From Pseudomonadota bacterium (lineage in GTDB: Bacteria > Verrucomicrobiota > Verrucomicrobiia > Limisphaerales > SXTU01), in assembly GCA_009922615.1 (NCBI GenBank), contig RFVF01000042.1:1-40950 (forward strand): 40,950 nucleotides of DNA, given 5' to 3'. The notes under the pieces were generated by a model. The model did no database searches and was not told the DNA's origin. It saw only the letters and a program-made list of their open reading frames with translations. This document shows, piece after piece, positions 8,699 through 15,396 of the stretch (the first letter of the stretch is position 1; each line of letters opens with the position of its first letter). Position numbers and translations under genes: made by a program.

Positions 8699-9805
8699 CT
8701 ACGGCTGGGCAGATTTGACGAACGCCACAAGGGCGTCCTTTTCCTTGGCGACGACCACCTTGTCGCCCATCAGTTTATAAAACCAGGTGCCGCCGCCGGC
8801 CGGGACGATGAGCACGATCATGTCGGCCGCGTCGCCCTCCCCCGTGCTGCCGCTGAGTTGCACGCGGCGTGCGCCGGGACCGAGCTCGGGAAACAGGGGC
8901 GCTTGCTGCTCGACCTCGCCATCGGCAGCGGCGGGAAGGCTGAGTTGATTGCGCCAGCGATCAAGGTTGGGCTTCAAACCGCCGCCCATTCCGCCGAGGA
9001 ACACAACGGTGACATCCGCCGCGGTTCGGCCTTCGCCGATCTTGTATTTTGCGGTCTGCATCGCCCCCGGAGCCACCGCTTTCCAATGGGCGGGGGCGGT
9101 CCACGCGGGCTTGCCGCCGACAGCCGCAACGGGCGGAGCGGGCGCGGCGGCGGCGGGACGCTCCGATGAACCGTGGGCTTCCATGTGAAGCGACAGGCCC
9201 TTGAGGAAACTGATGAAGGCGGGCTTCTGCTGTTCGACCAGCGCCGGATCGCCCGTGAGCTTGATGAACCACGAAGTGCCTTCAGCCTTGTGGAGCGCGA
9301 CGATGATGCGGTTGGTGGAAGCTTCGCCCGCGCCCTTGGTGGCTCCGGTGATGTCGAAGAGTTTTCCGTCCACACCGGCGACGACGACCGGCTGAACCAA
9401 GGCAGGCAGTTGCGCGTCCGTGAGCGGCGCAAGGCCAAGCTGGTCACGCCACAGATTGACGAATTGCAGGTCACTGCCGCCCATGCCCGGGAAGCCGATG
9501 GCAGCAACTTCGGCTTGTTTGCCGTCGGTGCCTGCAATGGAGAACGTCGCCGCGCGCGTGCCGGTGGAGGCCAATTCGCGCCAGCCGTCGGGCAACTTGT
9601 CCCAATGCACGTGCGGTCGTGCGCCGGCGGAGGCCGCGGAGGCAGGGGAGGCCTCCCGGCCGGGCATTTCCTTGGGAACGCGGTAAACGGTGATCTCTTC
9701 CTTACGGCAACCGGCGAGCACCAGACCGGCAACGGCGAAGGCGGCGAGCGCCGCGCGCCCGGTGTAAGATGGCAAAGTGTAGCGTGTCACGAATCGTGTG
9801 AGCAT
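8699..9805 (-). CDS. lipoprotein with tandem duplicated domain, upstream of resB
   Basis: Family not recognised. The chosen start (9805) gives a 368-aa protein with a clear lipoprotein signal and the lipobox 'LVLAGC' (C33); an in-frame ATG 33 bp upstream would only lengthen the signal peptide. The mature part holds two copies of one domain, about residues 60-205 and 225-368. Each shows a 'W...P..W' start, a conserved 'F-GMGG' turn, an 'N-WR-QL-L' helix, a 'G-ST/T-G' core and 'TWF/SWF-KL-GD' near its end. The gene is first in a minus-strand run with resB and ccsA, so a role in cytochrome maturation or an associated envelope process is plausible but inferred from position only. Confidence 0.75.
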   Translation of the reverse strand: MLTRFVTRYTLPSYTGRAALAAFAVAGLVLAGCRKEEITVYRVPKEMPGREASPASAASAGARPHVHWDKLPDGWRELASTGTRAATFSIAGTDGKQAEVAAIGFPGMGGSDLQFVNLWRDQLGLAPLTDAQLPALVQPVVVAGVDGKLFDITGATKGAGEASTNRIIVALHKAEGTSWFIKLTGDPALVEQQKPAFISFLKGLSLHMEAHGSSERPAAAAPAPPVAAVGGKPAWTAPAHWKAVAPGAMQTAKYKIGEGRTAADVTVVFLGGMGGGLKPNLDRWRNQLSLPAAADGEVEQQAPLFPELGPGARRVQLSGSTGEGDAADMIVLIVPAGGGTWFYKLMGDKVVVAKEKDALVAFVKSAQP

Positions 9806-9883
9806 AGCGGGCTGGCCGTCGATTGCCAACCTCAGCACGCAGCCAGAGTCAGACCCGGGCTAGAGGGGGGTTGTTCAGGAAAC

Positions 9884-9910
9884 TTGGGCGCAGACGCAAG
9901 CGTCGCCCAA
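9884..9910. other. stem-loop adjacent to the rho terminator
   Basis: Outer arms ttgggcg (9884-9890) and cgcccaa (9904-9910) pair perfectly. An inner acgc/gcgt pair closes an AA loop, leaving a short bulge. It directly abuts the U-tract of the rho terminator, giving two hairpins in tandem in the minus-strand transcript. It could be a back-up terminator or part of the promoter region of the lipoprotein-resB-ccsA genes that follow. Confidence 0.5.
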
Positions 9911-9951
9911 AACAAAAAACGCAAAGGAGGAACCAGGTCGCACCTTTGCGT
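9911..9951 (-). terminator. intrinsic terminator downstream of rho
   Basis: On the minus strand a 9-bp perfect stem, acgcaaagg / cctttgcgt (plus-strand 9943-9951 and 9919-9927), encloses a 15-nt loop. It is followed at once by a T-run (ttttttgtttt, ending near 9911). It lies 20 bp after the rho stop codon. This is a textbook Rho-independent terminator structure. Confidence 0.82.
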
Positions 9952-9971
9952 CTTGATTAAGGCGTTGGATT

Positions 9972-11588
9972 TCAGCCCGCGTTCATGCCGAGCAGGAACA
10001 TGATGTTGCTGGGCGTCTTCTTGAGCTTGTTGAGCAGCAGCTCCATCGCCTCGACCGGCGGCACGCCCGTGAGCGCGCGACGCAGAAGCACAACCTTGCT
10101 GTATTCGTCGGGGTGGTAGAGGAGCTCTTCCTTGCGCGTGCCGGAGCGCTCGATATTGATGGAGGGGAAGATGCGGCGATCCACGAGGCCGCGGTCGAGG
10201 TGGACCTCCATGTTGCCGGTGCCCTTGAACTCTTCAAAGATGACTTCGTCCATGCGGCTGCCGGTGTCCACGAGAGCGGTGGCCATGATGGTGAGGGAGC
10301 CGCCTTCCTCGATGTTACGCGCCGCGCCGAAGAAGCGCTTGGGTTTGTGCAGTGCGTTGGCGTCCACGCCGCCGGAGAGAATTTTCCCGGAGTGCGGCTG
10401 GACGGTATTGTAGGCGCGAGCCAGACGCGTGATGGAGTCGAGCAGAATGATGACATCCTTCTTGTGCTCGACCATGCGGCGGGCCTTTTCAATGACCATT
10501 TCCGCGACCTGCACATGGCGCTCAGGGGGTTCATCGAACGTAGAAGCGATAACTTCGGCAGGTTTGCACGAACGCTCCATGTCGGTGACTTCCTCAGGGC
10601 GCTCGTCGATCAGCAGGATGATGAGGTAAGCCTCGGGGTTATTCTTGATGAGCGCGTTGGCGAGCTTCTGGAGCAGCACAGTTTTACCCGTGCGGGGCGG
10701 CGCGACGATGACGCCACGCGTGCCCTTGCCGATGGGGCAGACGAGGTCGAGCACGCGGGTGGAGAGCTCGGTGGGGTCGGTCTCGAGGATGAAGCGCTTG
10801 TTCGGGAAGAGCGGCGTGAGGTTGTCGAAGTGCGTCTTCTCCTTGGCCTTGTCCGGCTCCATGTGGTTGACGGATTCGACCTTGAGCAGGGCGAAGAATT
10901 TCTCCTTCTCCTTCGGCGGGCGAATCTGGCCGGCGACGAGGTCGCCCGTCTGCAAATCAAAGCGGCGGATCTGCGACGGTGAAACGTAAACGTCCTCCGG
11001 GCAGGGCAGATAATTGAAGGCCTGCGAACGCAGGAAGCCGAAGCCTTCGCTCAGAACTTCGAGGACGCCTTCGGCGAAAAGGCCGCCCGCACTCTCGGCG
11101 TTCTTCTTAAGGATGGCGAAGATGACTTCTTGCTTGCGGAGCGTGCCGTAATTTTCCACGCCCATTTCCTTGGCCATCTTGTTTAGCTCGGCGATGGAGA
11201 GCGCCTGCAATGTCGAGATGGCGATGGGGGGCCCCTTCAACTCCGGCGCGGTGCGCTCGACGGGCTCCGGCGGCTGCTTGGGTTGCTTGGGTTTCTGCGG
11301 CGCATGCTTCGGTGCTTGCTGCGGCCGGGGAGCGGAAGATTCCTTCGGCGCGGCGGCGACCGGCGGCGCTTCTGCGGGCTGCGATTCGGCGGCGGCCAAC
11401 CCGGTGCCGGGTGAAAACTCCTCAACGGCTGCCGCTGGCACGGCGGCGGGTGTCAGGTCCTCGGTCGGGAACATTGACTCGGTTGGCGGCGCGTCAGCCG
11501 CCGCCGGGGTGGCGAGATCGGATGGAACGCCAGCGTCTTCGGCGGCGCGTTTGACTTTGGCAACTTTCGGTTTGGCAACTCGTGGCAT
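9972..11588 (-). CDS. rho: transcription termination factor Rho
   Basis: Rho is the hexameric RNA helicase/translocase that ends transcription of untranslated RNA. The 538-aa product has a roughly 120-residue Ala/Pro/Glu-rich low-complexity extension before the canonical protein. The Rho_N helical domain is at about 126-165, and the CSD-type RNA-binding domain (GFGFLR) at about 175-250. The ATPase domain has its Walker A 'PPRTGKT' at 297-303, and the Walker B 'IILLDSITR' and arginine-finger region follow. The E. coli protein is 419 aa; such N-terminal insertions are common in high-GC phyla and may add RNA binding. The gene stands alone between dnaB upstream and its own intrinsic terminator downstream. 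Confidence 0.96.
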   Translation of the reverse strand: MPRVAKPKVAKVKRAAEDAGVPSDLATPAAADAPPTESMFPTEDLTPAAVPAAAVEEFSPGTGLAAAESQPAEAPPVAAAPKESSAPRPQQAPKHAPQKPKQPKQPPEPVERTAPELKGPPIAISTLQALSIAELNKMAKEMGVENYGTLRKQEVIFAILKKNAESAGGLFAEGVLEVLSEGFGFLRSQAFNYLPCPEDVYVSPSQIRRFDLQTGDLVAGQIRPPKEKEKFFALLKVESVNHMEPDKAKEKTHFDNLTPLFPNKRFILETDPTELSTRVLDLVCPIGKGTRGVIVAPPRTGKTVLLQKLANALIKNNPEAYLIILLIDERPEEVTDMERSCKPAEVIASTFDEPPERHVQVAEMVIEKARRMVEHKKDVIILLDSITRLARAYNTVQPHSGKILSGGVDANALHKPKRFFGAARNIEEGGSLTIMATALVDTGSRMDEVIFEEFKGTGNMEVHLDRGLVDRRIFPSINIERSGTRKEELLYHPDEYSKVVLLRRALTGVPPVEAMELLLNKLKKTPSNIMFLLGMNAG

Positions 11589-11848
11589 ACTAGGAACGAA
11601 AACTACGTCGTGTTTCAGTGGCGGGCAAATGGCACCTGCCGGTGAGCCGCGATTCGACTCGCTACCCCGGAAGCGCGTTCAATCAAACGCGATGACTGCC
11701 GGGAAATTTCTGCTGGGGCTTGACCCGTGCTGAACTGTGCAGCGGGAACCGTGCGGCTAAGATCGGGGGGCAAACTGTCGGACCGCACTGCAAGTGTCAA
11801 CGTTTTTGATGGCTGATTCCGCTCGCTGTTTCAACCCGCAGCCGTGTT
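11589..11848 (-). promoter_or_regulatory. leader/promoter region of rho (candidate)
   Basis: This 260-bp gap between dnaB and rho must hold the rho promoter and leader. On the minus strand a perfect TTGACA (plus-strand 11795-11800) could be a -35 box, but no convincing -10 box lies at the right spacing. Nearer the gene, a perfect 6-bp hairpin, cgcgtt-caatca-aacgcg (11674-11691), would sit about 85-100 nt before the start codon in the leader RNA. No small gene was convincing here. Rho is autoregulated through its leader in E. coli; whether this applies here is not shown. Confidence 0.3.
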
Positions 11849-13408
11849 TTACTCACGCGGCGCGTCTTCTGCCGCGACCTTCGCCGCGCTTTCGTAGCGC
11901 GTGAAGCCCTTGAGGAAGGTGAGATGCACGTCGCCGGTCGGGCCGTTGCGCTGCTTGGCGATGAGCAGGTTCACCGGCACGGCATCGTAGTTGGGCTGTT
12001 CGCCGGGATCCTCCTCGTCGTCCTTGCCCATCTTGGGTTTGTAGAGCAGGCCCACAAGGTCGGCGTCCTGTTCGATCGAGCCGGATTCACGAAGGTCGGA
12101 GAGCTTAGGTTTTTCGCCGGGGCCACGTTTCTCGAGTTCGCGGTTGAGCTGCGCAAGAACGATGACGGGCACCTTGAGTTCTTTCGCCAGTGCTTTGATG
12201 CCTTGCGAAATGTCGGCGATCTCCTGCTGCCGGTTTTCCGCCTTCTTCGCCGTGCTGCGCAAGAGCTGCAAATAGTCGATAACGAACAGCTTCACGCCAT
12301 GCTGCTGGTGCATGCGGCGGGCCTTGGCGCGGAGCTGGAGGATCGAGAGGCCGGCGGTGTCGTCAATGAACAGCGGGCAGCTCGCCATCTTGCCAGCCAC
12401 GCCGGTGAGCTTGGGGAAATCGCGCTCGGCCAGGAAGCCCTCACGGATGTCGCGCAGGTTCACCCGGGCGCGCGAGCAGAGCATGCGCAGCACGAGCGAG
12501 TCGGCGGACATTTCCAAGCTGAACACGCCCACGGGCAGCTTCAAATCCATCGCCACGTGCTCGGCGATGTTCATTGCGAGTGAGGTTTTGCCCATCGAGG
12601 GCCGCGCGGCGATGACGATCATTTCCCCGCCGTGGAAGCCGGTGGTCATCTTGTCCAAATCCGCGAAGCCCGTGGAAATACCCGTGGTCTGGCCCTGCCG
12701 CGAATGGAATTCCTCGATCTGCGCAATGGCCTTATGGACGAGGTCCTTGATGACGAGGCTGACGCTTTCCTCGCGTTCCTCGCTGATGTGAAGCACTTCC
12801 TTCTCGACCTCATCGAGGAGCTGCTCCACGTCACCCTGCTGCGCTTCGTCGTAAATGCGCCCGACCACGCTGGTGCAGGTCTGGATCATCCGGCGCAAAA
12901 GATGTTTCTCGACGACGATGTCCGCGTAGAACGGCAGGTTCGCCGGGGAAGGCGTGGCATCGACAAGCGCGGTGAGGTAGGCGACGCCGCCAATGGCATC
13001 GAGCTGGCCCTTATCCTTGAGGCGCTGCCGCAGCGTGATGAGGTCGATGGCTTCCTTCGCATCGCCCATGGTGACGAGCGTCTCGTAAAGCGTCTGGTGG
13101 CGCAGGTCGTAGAAGACCTCGGGGCCGCGCTTGAACTTCTCGACGCACACGCCGATGGCCTCATTGGGCGCGAGCAGTATGCAGCCCAACGTCCCCTGCT
13201 CCGCCTCGAGGGAATGCGGCGGCAGGCGGTCGATCTTCGACAGGTCAATGGCCGCGTCCTTACGGCGGCGCGTGCGTTTGAGGTCGGGCGCGCCCGACGG
13301 TTCGGAGGTCAAGTCGAAGGATTCGATCACCGGGAGAGGAGAAGCGAATTTGCCCGGGGCGGCACGGGGAAGTTGTTGGGAGATACTCACAGAGAATTCA
13401 CAATTCAT
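11849..13408 (-). CDS. dnaB: replicative DNA helicase DnaB
   Basis: DnaB is the hexameric helicase that unwinds DNA at the replication fork. The N-terminal primase-interacting domain begins after about 75 residues at 'PPHSLEAEQGTLGCIL'. The RecA-like ATPase domain has Walker A 'ARPSMGKTSLA', Walker B 'LFVIDYLQLL' and the late 'LNRELEKR' and 'DLRESGSIEQDAD' motifs. The start at 13408 gives 519 aa; an ATG at 13465 would add 19 residues without family character. DnaB proteins are usually about 450-475 aa, so there is an N-terminal extension either way. No intein or insertion interrupts the motifs. The gene is divergent from the small gene at 13502. Confidence 0.95.
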   Translation of the reverse strand: MNCEFSVSISQQLPRAAPGKFASPLPVIESFDLTSEPSGAPDLKRTRRRKDAAIDLSKIDRLPPHSLEAEQGTLGCILLAPNEAIGVCVEKFKRGPEVFYDLRHQTLYETLVTMGDAKEAIDLITLRQRLKDKGQLDAIGGVAYLTALVDATPSPANLPFYADIVVEKHLLRRMIQTCTSVVGRIYDEAQQGDVEQLLDEVEKEVLHISEEREESVSLVIKDLVHKAIAQIEEFHSRQGQTTGISTGFADLDKMTTGFHGGEMIVIAARPSMGKTSLAMNIAEHVAMDLKLPVGVFSLEMSADSLVLRMLCSRARVNLRDIREGFLAERDFPKLTGVAGKMASCPLFIDDTAGLSILQLRAKARRMHQQHGVKLFVIDYLQLLRSTAKKAENRQQEIADISQGIKALAKELKVPVIVLAQLNRELEKRGPGEKPKLSDLRESGSIEQDADLVGLLYKPKMGKDDEEDPGEQPNYDAVPVNLLIAKQRNGPTGDVHLTFLKGFTRYESAAKVAAEDAPRE

Positions 13409-13501
13409 CCGCCGGGGATTCCCGGGCCTAAAATCAGATTGTCTCCTTCCAGCCGGCTGATACATTCCCTCGCCATTGCCGACACGGCAACCGTGGCTGA
13501 T

Positions 13502-13720
13502 ATGTCAAACAACTCTGGCCAACCGGGCGACGACGAGTGGGTTAAAAACTCGTCGCTTTACCGCGAATTCCTCGCCGAACGCGAGGAGATCATGAAACAC
13601 AAGTGGATCGAGTCCGAGAAGGCCCAGCAGGACATCGGCTTCGAGCGCGCCCTCACCGACTGGATCGTCAAGCACCGCGCCAAGTGGCGCAAGTCTCGCC
13701 ACGCGCACGGCCAGAACTAG
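13502..13720 (+). CDS. small conserved protein, 72 aa
   Basis: A short acidic/basic cytoplasmic protein with no signal peptide or membrane segment. Its core, 'FLAEREEIMKHKWIESEKA' followed by 'DIGFERALTDWIVKHR', looks like a compact helical domain that I recall as widespread in small bacterial proteins and in the tails of some larger ones; no function is established to my knowledge. The start at 13502 is chosen because the similarity begins soon after it. The gene sits between dnaB (divergent) and pyrR (43 bp downstream, same strand), and may share a transcript with pyrR-pyrB. Confidence 0.75.
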   Translation: MSNNSGQPGDDEWVKNSSLYREFLAEREEIMKHKWIESEKAQQDIGFERALTDWIVKHRAKWRKSRHAHGQN

Positions 13721-13763
13721 GCCCCGCTGCTGCGGTCTTCCTTCGCTCCGGTCCCTTCCTGCC

Positions 13764-14306
13764 ATGTCTGATTCGCTTCTCCTAGACGCTGCCGCCTTGT
13801 CCCGTGCGCTCGCCCGCATCGCCCACGAGATCGTGGAACGCAATGAATCCGGCGCGGACGTCGTCCTGGTCGGCGTGCAAACCGGAGGCGTCCATCTGGC
13901 CAAACGGCTCGCGACCAACTTGAGCGGACTCTGGCAAACGCCCGTCCCCTGCGGCGTGCTCGACGTGAGCATGCACCGAGACGACCTCGCGCATCATCTC
14001 GCCCCTACCGTTCATCCCACGCAGATGCCCGGTGACATCACCGGCAAAACCGTCGTGCTCGTGGACGACGTGCTCTTCAGCGGCCGCACCACCCGCGCCG
14101 CACTCGATGCACTCAACGATTTCGGCCGCCCGCGCCGCGTGCAACTCGCCGTGCTCGTGGATCGCGGCCACCGCGAACTGCCCATCAAGGCGGACTTCGT
14201 CGGCAAGAACATACCCACCCGCGCCAACGAACGCGTGAACGTAAAGCTTCAGGAAACCGACGGCGAAGACGGCGTCTGGCTGATGAAAAACGGCGCGCCC
14301 GCCTGA
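13764..14306 (+). CDS. pyrR: PyrR: pyrimidine operon regulator / uracil phosphoribosyltransferase
   Basis: PyrR-family proteins have a PRTase fold. In Gram-positive bacteria they bind pyr mRNA to cause attenuation, and many have uracil phosphoribosyltransferase activity. The 180-aa product has the usual length and the PRPP-binding signature 'VVLVDDVLFSGRTT' at residues 97-110. The early 'GVQTGGVHLAKRLA' and the late 'LVDRGHRELPI' segments also match the family. It precedes pyrB by 78 bp. No convincing PyrR-type anti-antiterminator hairpin set was seen upstream or in the pyrR-pyrB gap, so mRNA-binding regulation is not supported by the sequence alone. Confidence 0.92.
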   Translation: MSDSLLLDAAALSRALARIAHEIVERNESGADVVLVGVQTGGVHLAKRLATNLSGLWQTPVPCGVLDVSMHRDDLAHHLAPTVHPTQMPGDITGKTVVLVDDVLFSGRTTRAALDALNDFGRPRRVQLAVLVDRGHRELPIKADFVGKNIPTRANERVNVKLQETDGEDGVWLMKNGAPA

Positions 14307-14384
14307 CGCGAAGGCGAAACCGGTGCGCCGGAGTAATGGCTTCCCAAGCCCGCGCAATTCCGCTACTTCATTCGCCCAGCGCGC

Positions 14385-15332
14385 ATGATCTGGAACCGCC
14401 CACACCTCCTCGACATCGAGTCCCTTTCCCCGGAAGAAATCATCGCCGTCCTCGACACCGCGCGCCAGTTCAAGGCCGTCGGCGAGCGCGCCATCAAGAA
14501 AGTCCCCGCCCTGCGCGGCAAAACCGTCGTCAATCTCTTCGTCGAGCCGAGCACGCGCACGCGCATCAGCTTCGAGCTGGCCGCCATCCGTCTCAGCGCT
14601 GACGTCATCAACTTTGGAGCCGAGGCCAGCTCGCTCAAGAAAGGCGAAACCCTCAAGGACACCGCGCGCAACCTCGAGGCCCTCAACGCCGACATCATCA
14701 TCATCCGCCACAGCGCCACCGGCGCGCCGCACTTCCTCTCCCGCGTCGTCAACGCCCACATCGTCAACGCCGGCGACGGCGCGCACGAACACCCCACGCA
14801 GGCGCTGCTCGACACCTTCACCATCCGCGAGCACAAAGGCAAAATCGCCGGCCTCAACGTCACCATCCTCGGCGACATTCTCTACAGCCGCGTCGCCCGC
14901 TCCAACATCTGGGCGCTCCTCAAGCTCGGCGCGAAGGTCACGCTCTGCGGCCCCAGCACCCTCGTCCCGCGCGTCTTCGAGCAGATGGGCTGCCGCGTCA
15001 CCTACAACGTGGAAGAAGCCATCGCCGGCGCGGACGTCATCAACCTCCTGCGCATCCAGCACGAGCGCCAGCGCAAGACCATGTTCCCGAGCATCGGCGA
15101 ATACACCGCGCTCTTCGGCCTGAACCACGCGCGCTTCGCCAAGACCAAGCCCGACGTGCTCATCATGCACCCCGGCCCCATCAACCGCGGCGTCGAGATC
15201 GCCAGCGATCTCGCCGACTGCGGCCGCTCCGTCATTCTCGAGCAAGTCACCAACGGCCTCGCCATCCGCATGGCCGTGCTCTACCTCATCAACGGCGGCA
15301 CCGCCGCACCCGAGCCGGGCGGGCTGAACTGA
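14385..15332 (+). CDS. pyrB: aspartate carbamoyltransferase catalytic subunit
   Basis: ATCase condenses carbamoyl phosphate and aspartate to N-carbamoylaspartate, the committed step of pyrimidine synthesis. The 315-aa product is of normal length. It carries the carbamoyl-phosphate site 'STRTR' at 56-60, the lysine loop 'SLKKGET' at about 83-89, and 'HPTQALLD' at 136-143. The aspartate-binding half includes 'HPGPINRG'. It follows pyrR on the same strand. The dihydroorotase gene (pyrC) that often comes next is missing; the next gene is convergent. No pyrI was seen. Confidence 0.95.
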   Translation: MIWNRPHLLDIESLSPEEIIAVLDTARQFKAVGERAIKKVPALRGKTVVNLFVEPSTRTRISFELAAIRLSADVINFGAEASSLKKGETLKDTARNLEALNADIIIIRHSATGAPHFLSRVVNAHIVNAGDGAHEHPTQALLDTFTIREHKGKIAGLNVTILGDILYSRVARSNIWALLKLGAKVTLCGPSTLVPRVFEQMGCRVTYNVEEAIAGADVINLLRIQHERQRKTMFPSIGEYTALFGLNHARFAKTKPDVLIMHPGPINRGVEIASDLADCGRSVILEQVTNGLAIRMAVLYLINGGTAAPEPGGLN

Positions 15333-15339
15333 CCGCAGT

Positions 15340-15357
15340 CGCAACGTTCAGGTTGCG
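15340..15357. other. small hairpin after pyrB
   Basis: A perfect 6-bp stem, cgcaac-gttcag-gttgcg, lies in the 64-bp convergent gap between pyrB and the heme-protein gene. There is no T-run on either side, so it is only a weak candidate for a (bidirectional) terminator. Confidence 0.3.
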
Positions 15358-15396
15358 GATCGTGGTGGGAACCGATGCGCAGGCTACGGTCTGCGA

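Noticed and set aside
11795..11800. TTGACA as a firm rho promoter
   Set aside because: A perfect -35 box alone is not enough; no acceptable -10 box at 16-18 bp spacing. Kept only as part of a low-confidence region.
14307..14384. PyrR-dependent attenuator between pyrR and pyrB
   Set aside because: No set of mutually exclusive hairpins with a T-run and no recognisable PyrR-binding loop was seen.
13782..15344. 520-codon open frame on the minus strand opposite pyrR-pyrB
   Set aside because: Both plus-strand genes have full family motifs; the antisense frame is Asp/Glu/Val/Ala-rich with no recognisable domain and is explained by high GC at third codon positions.
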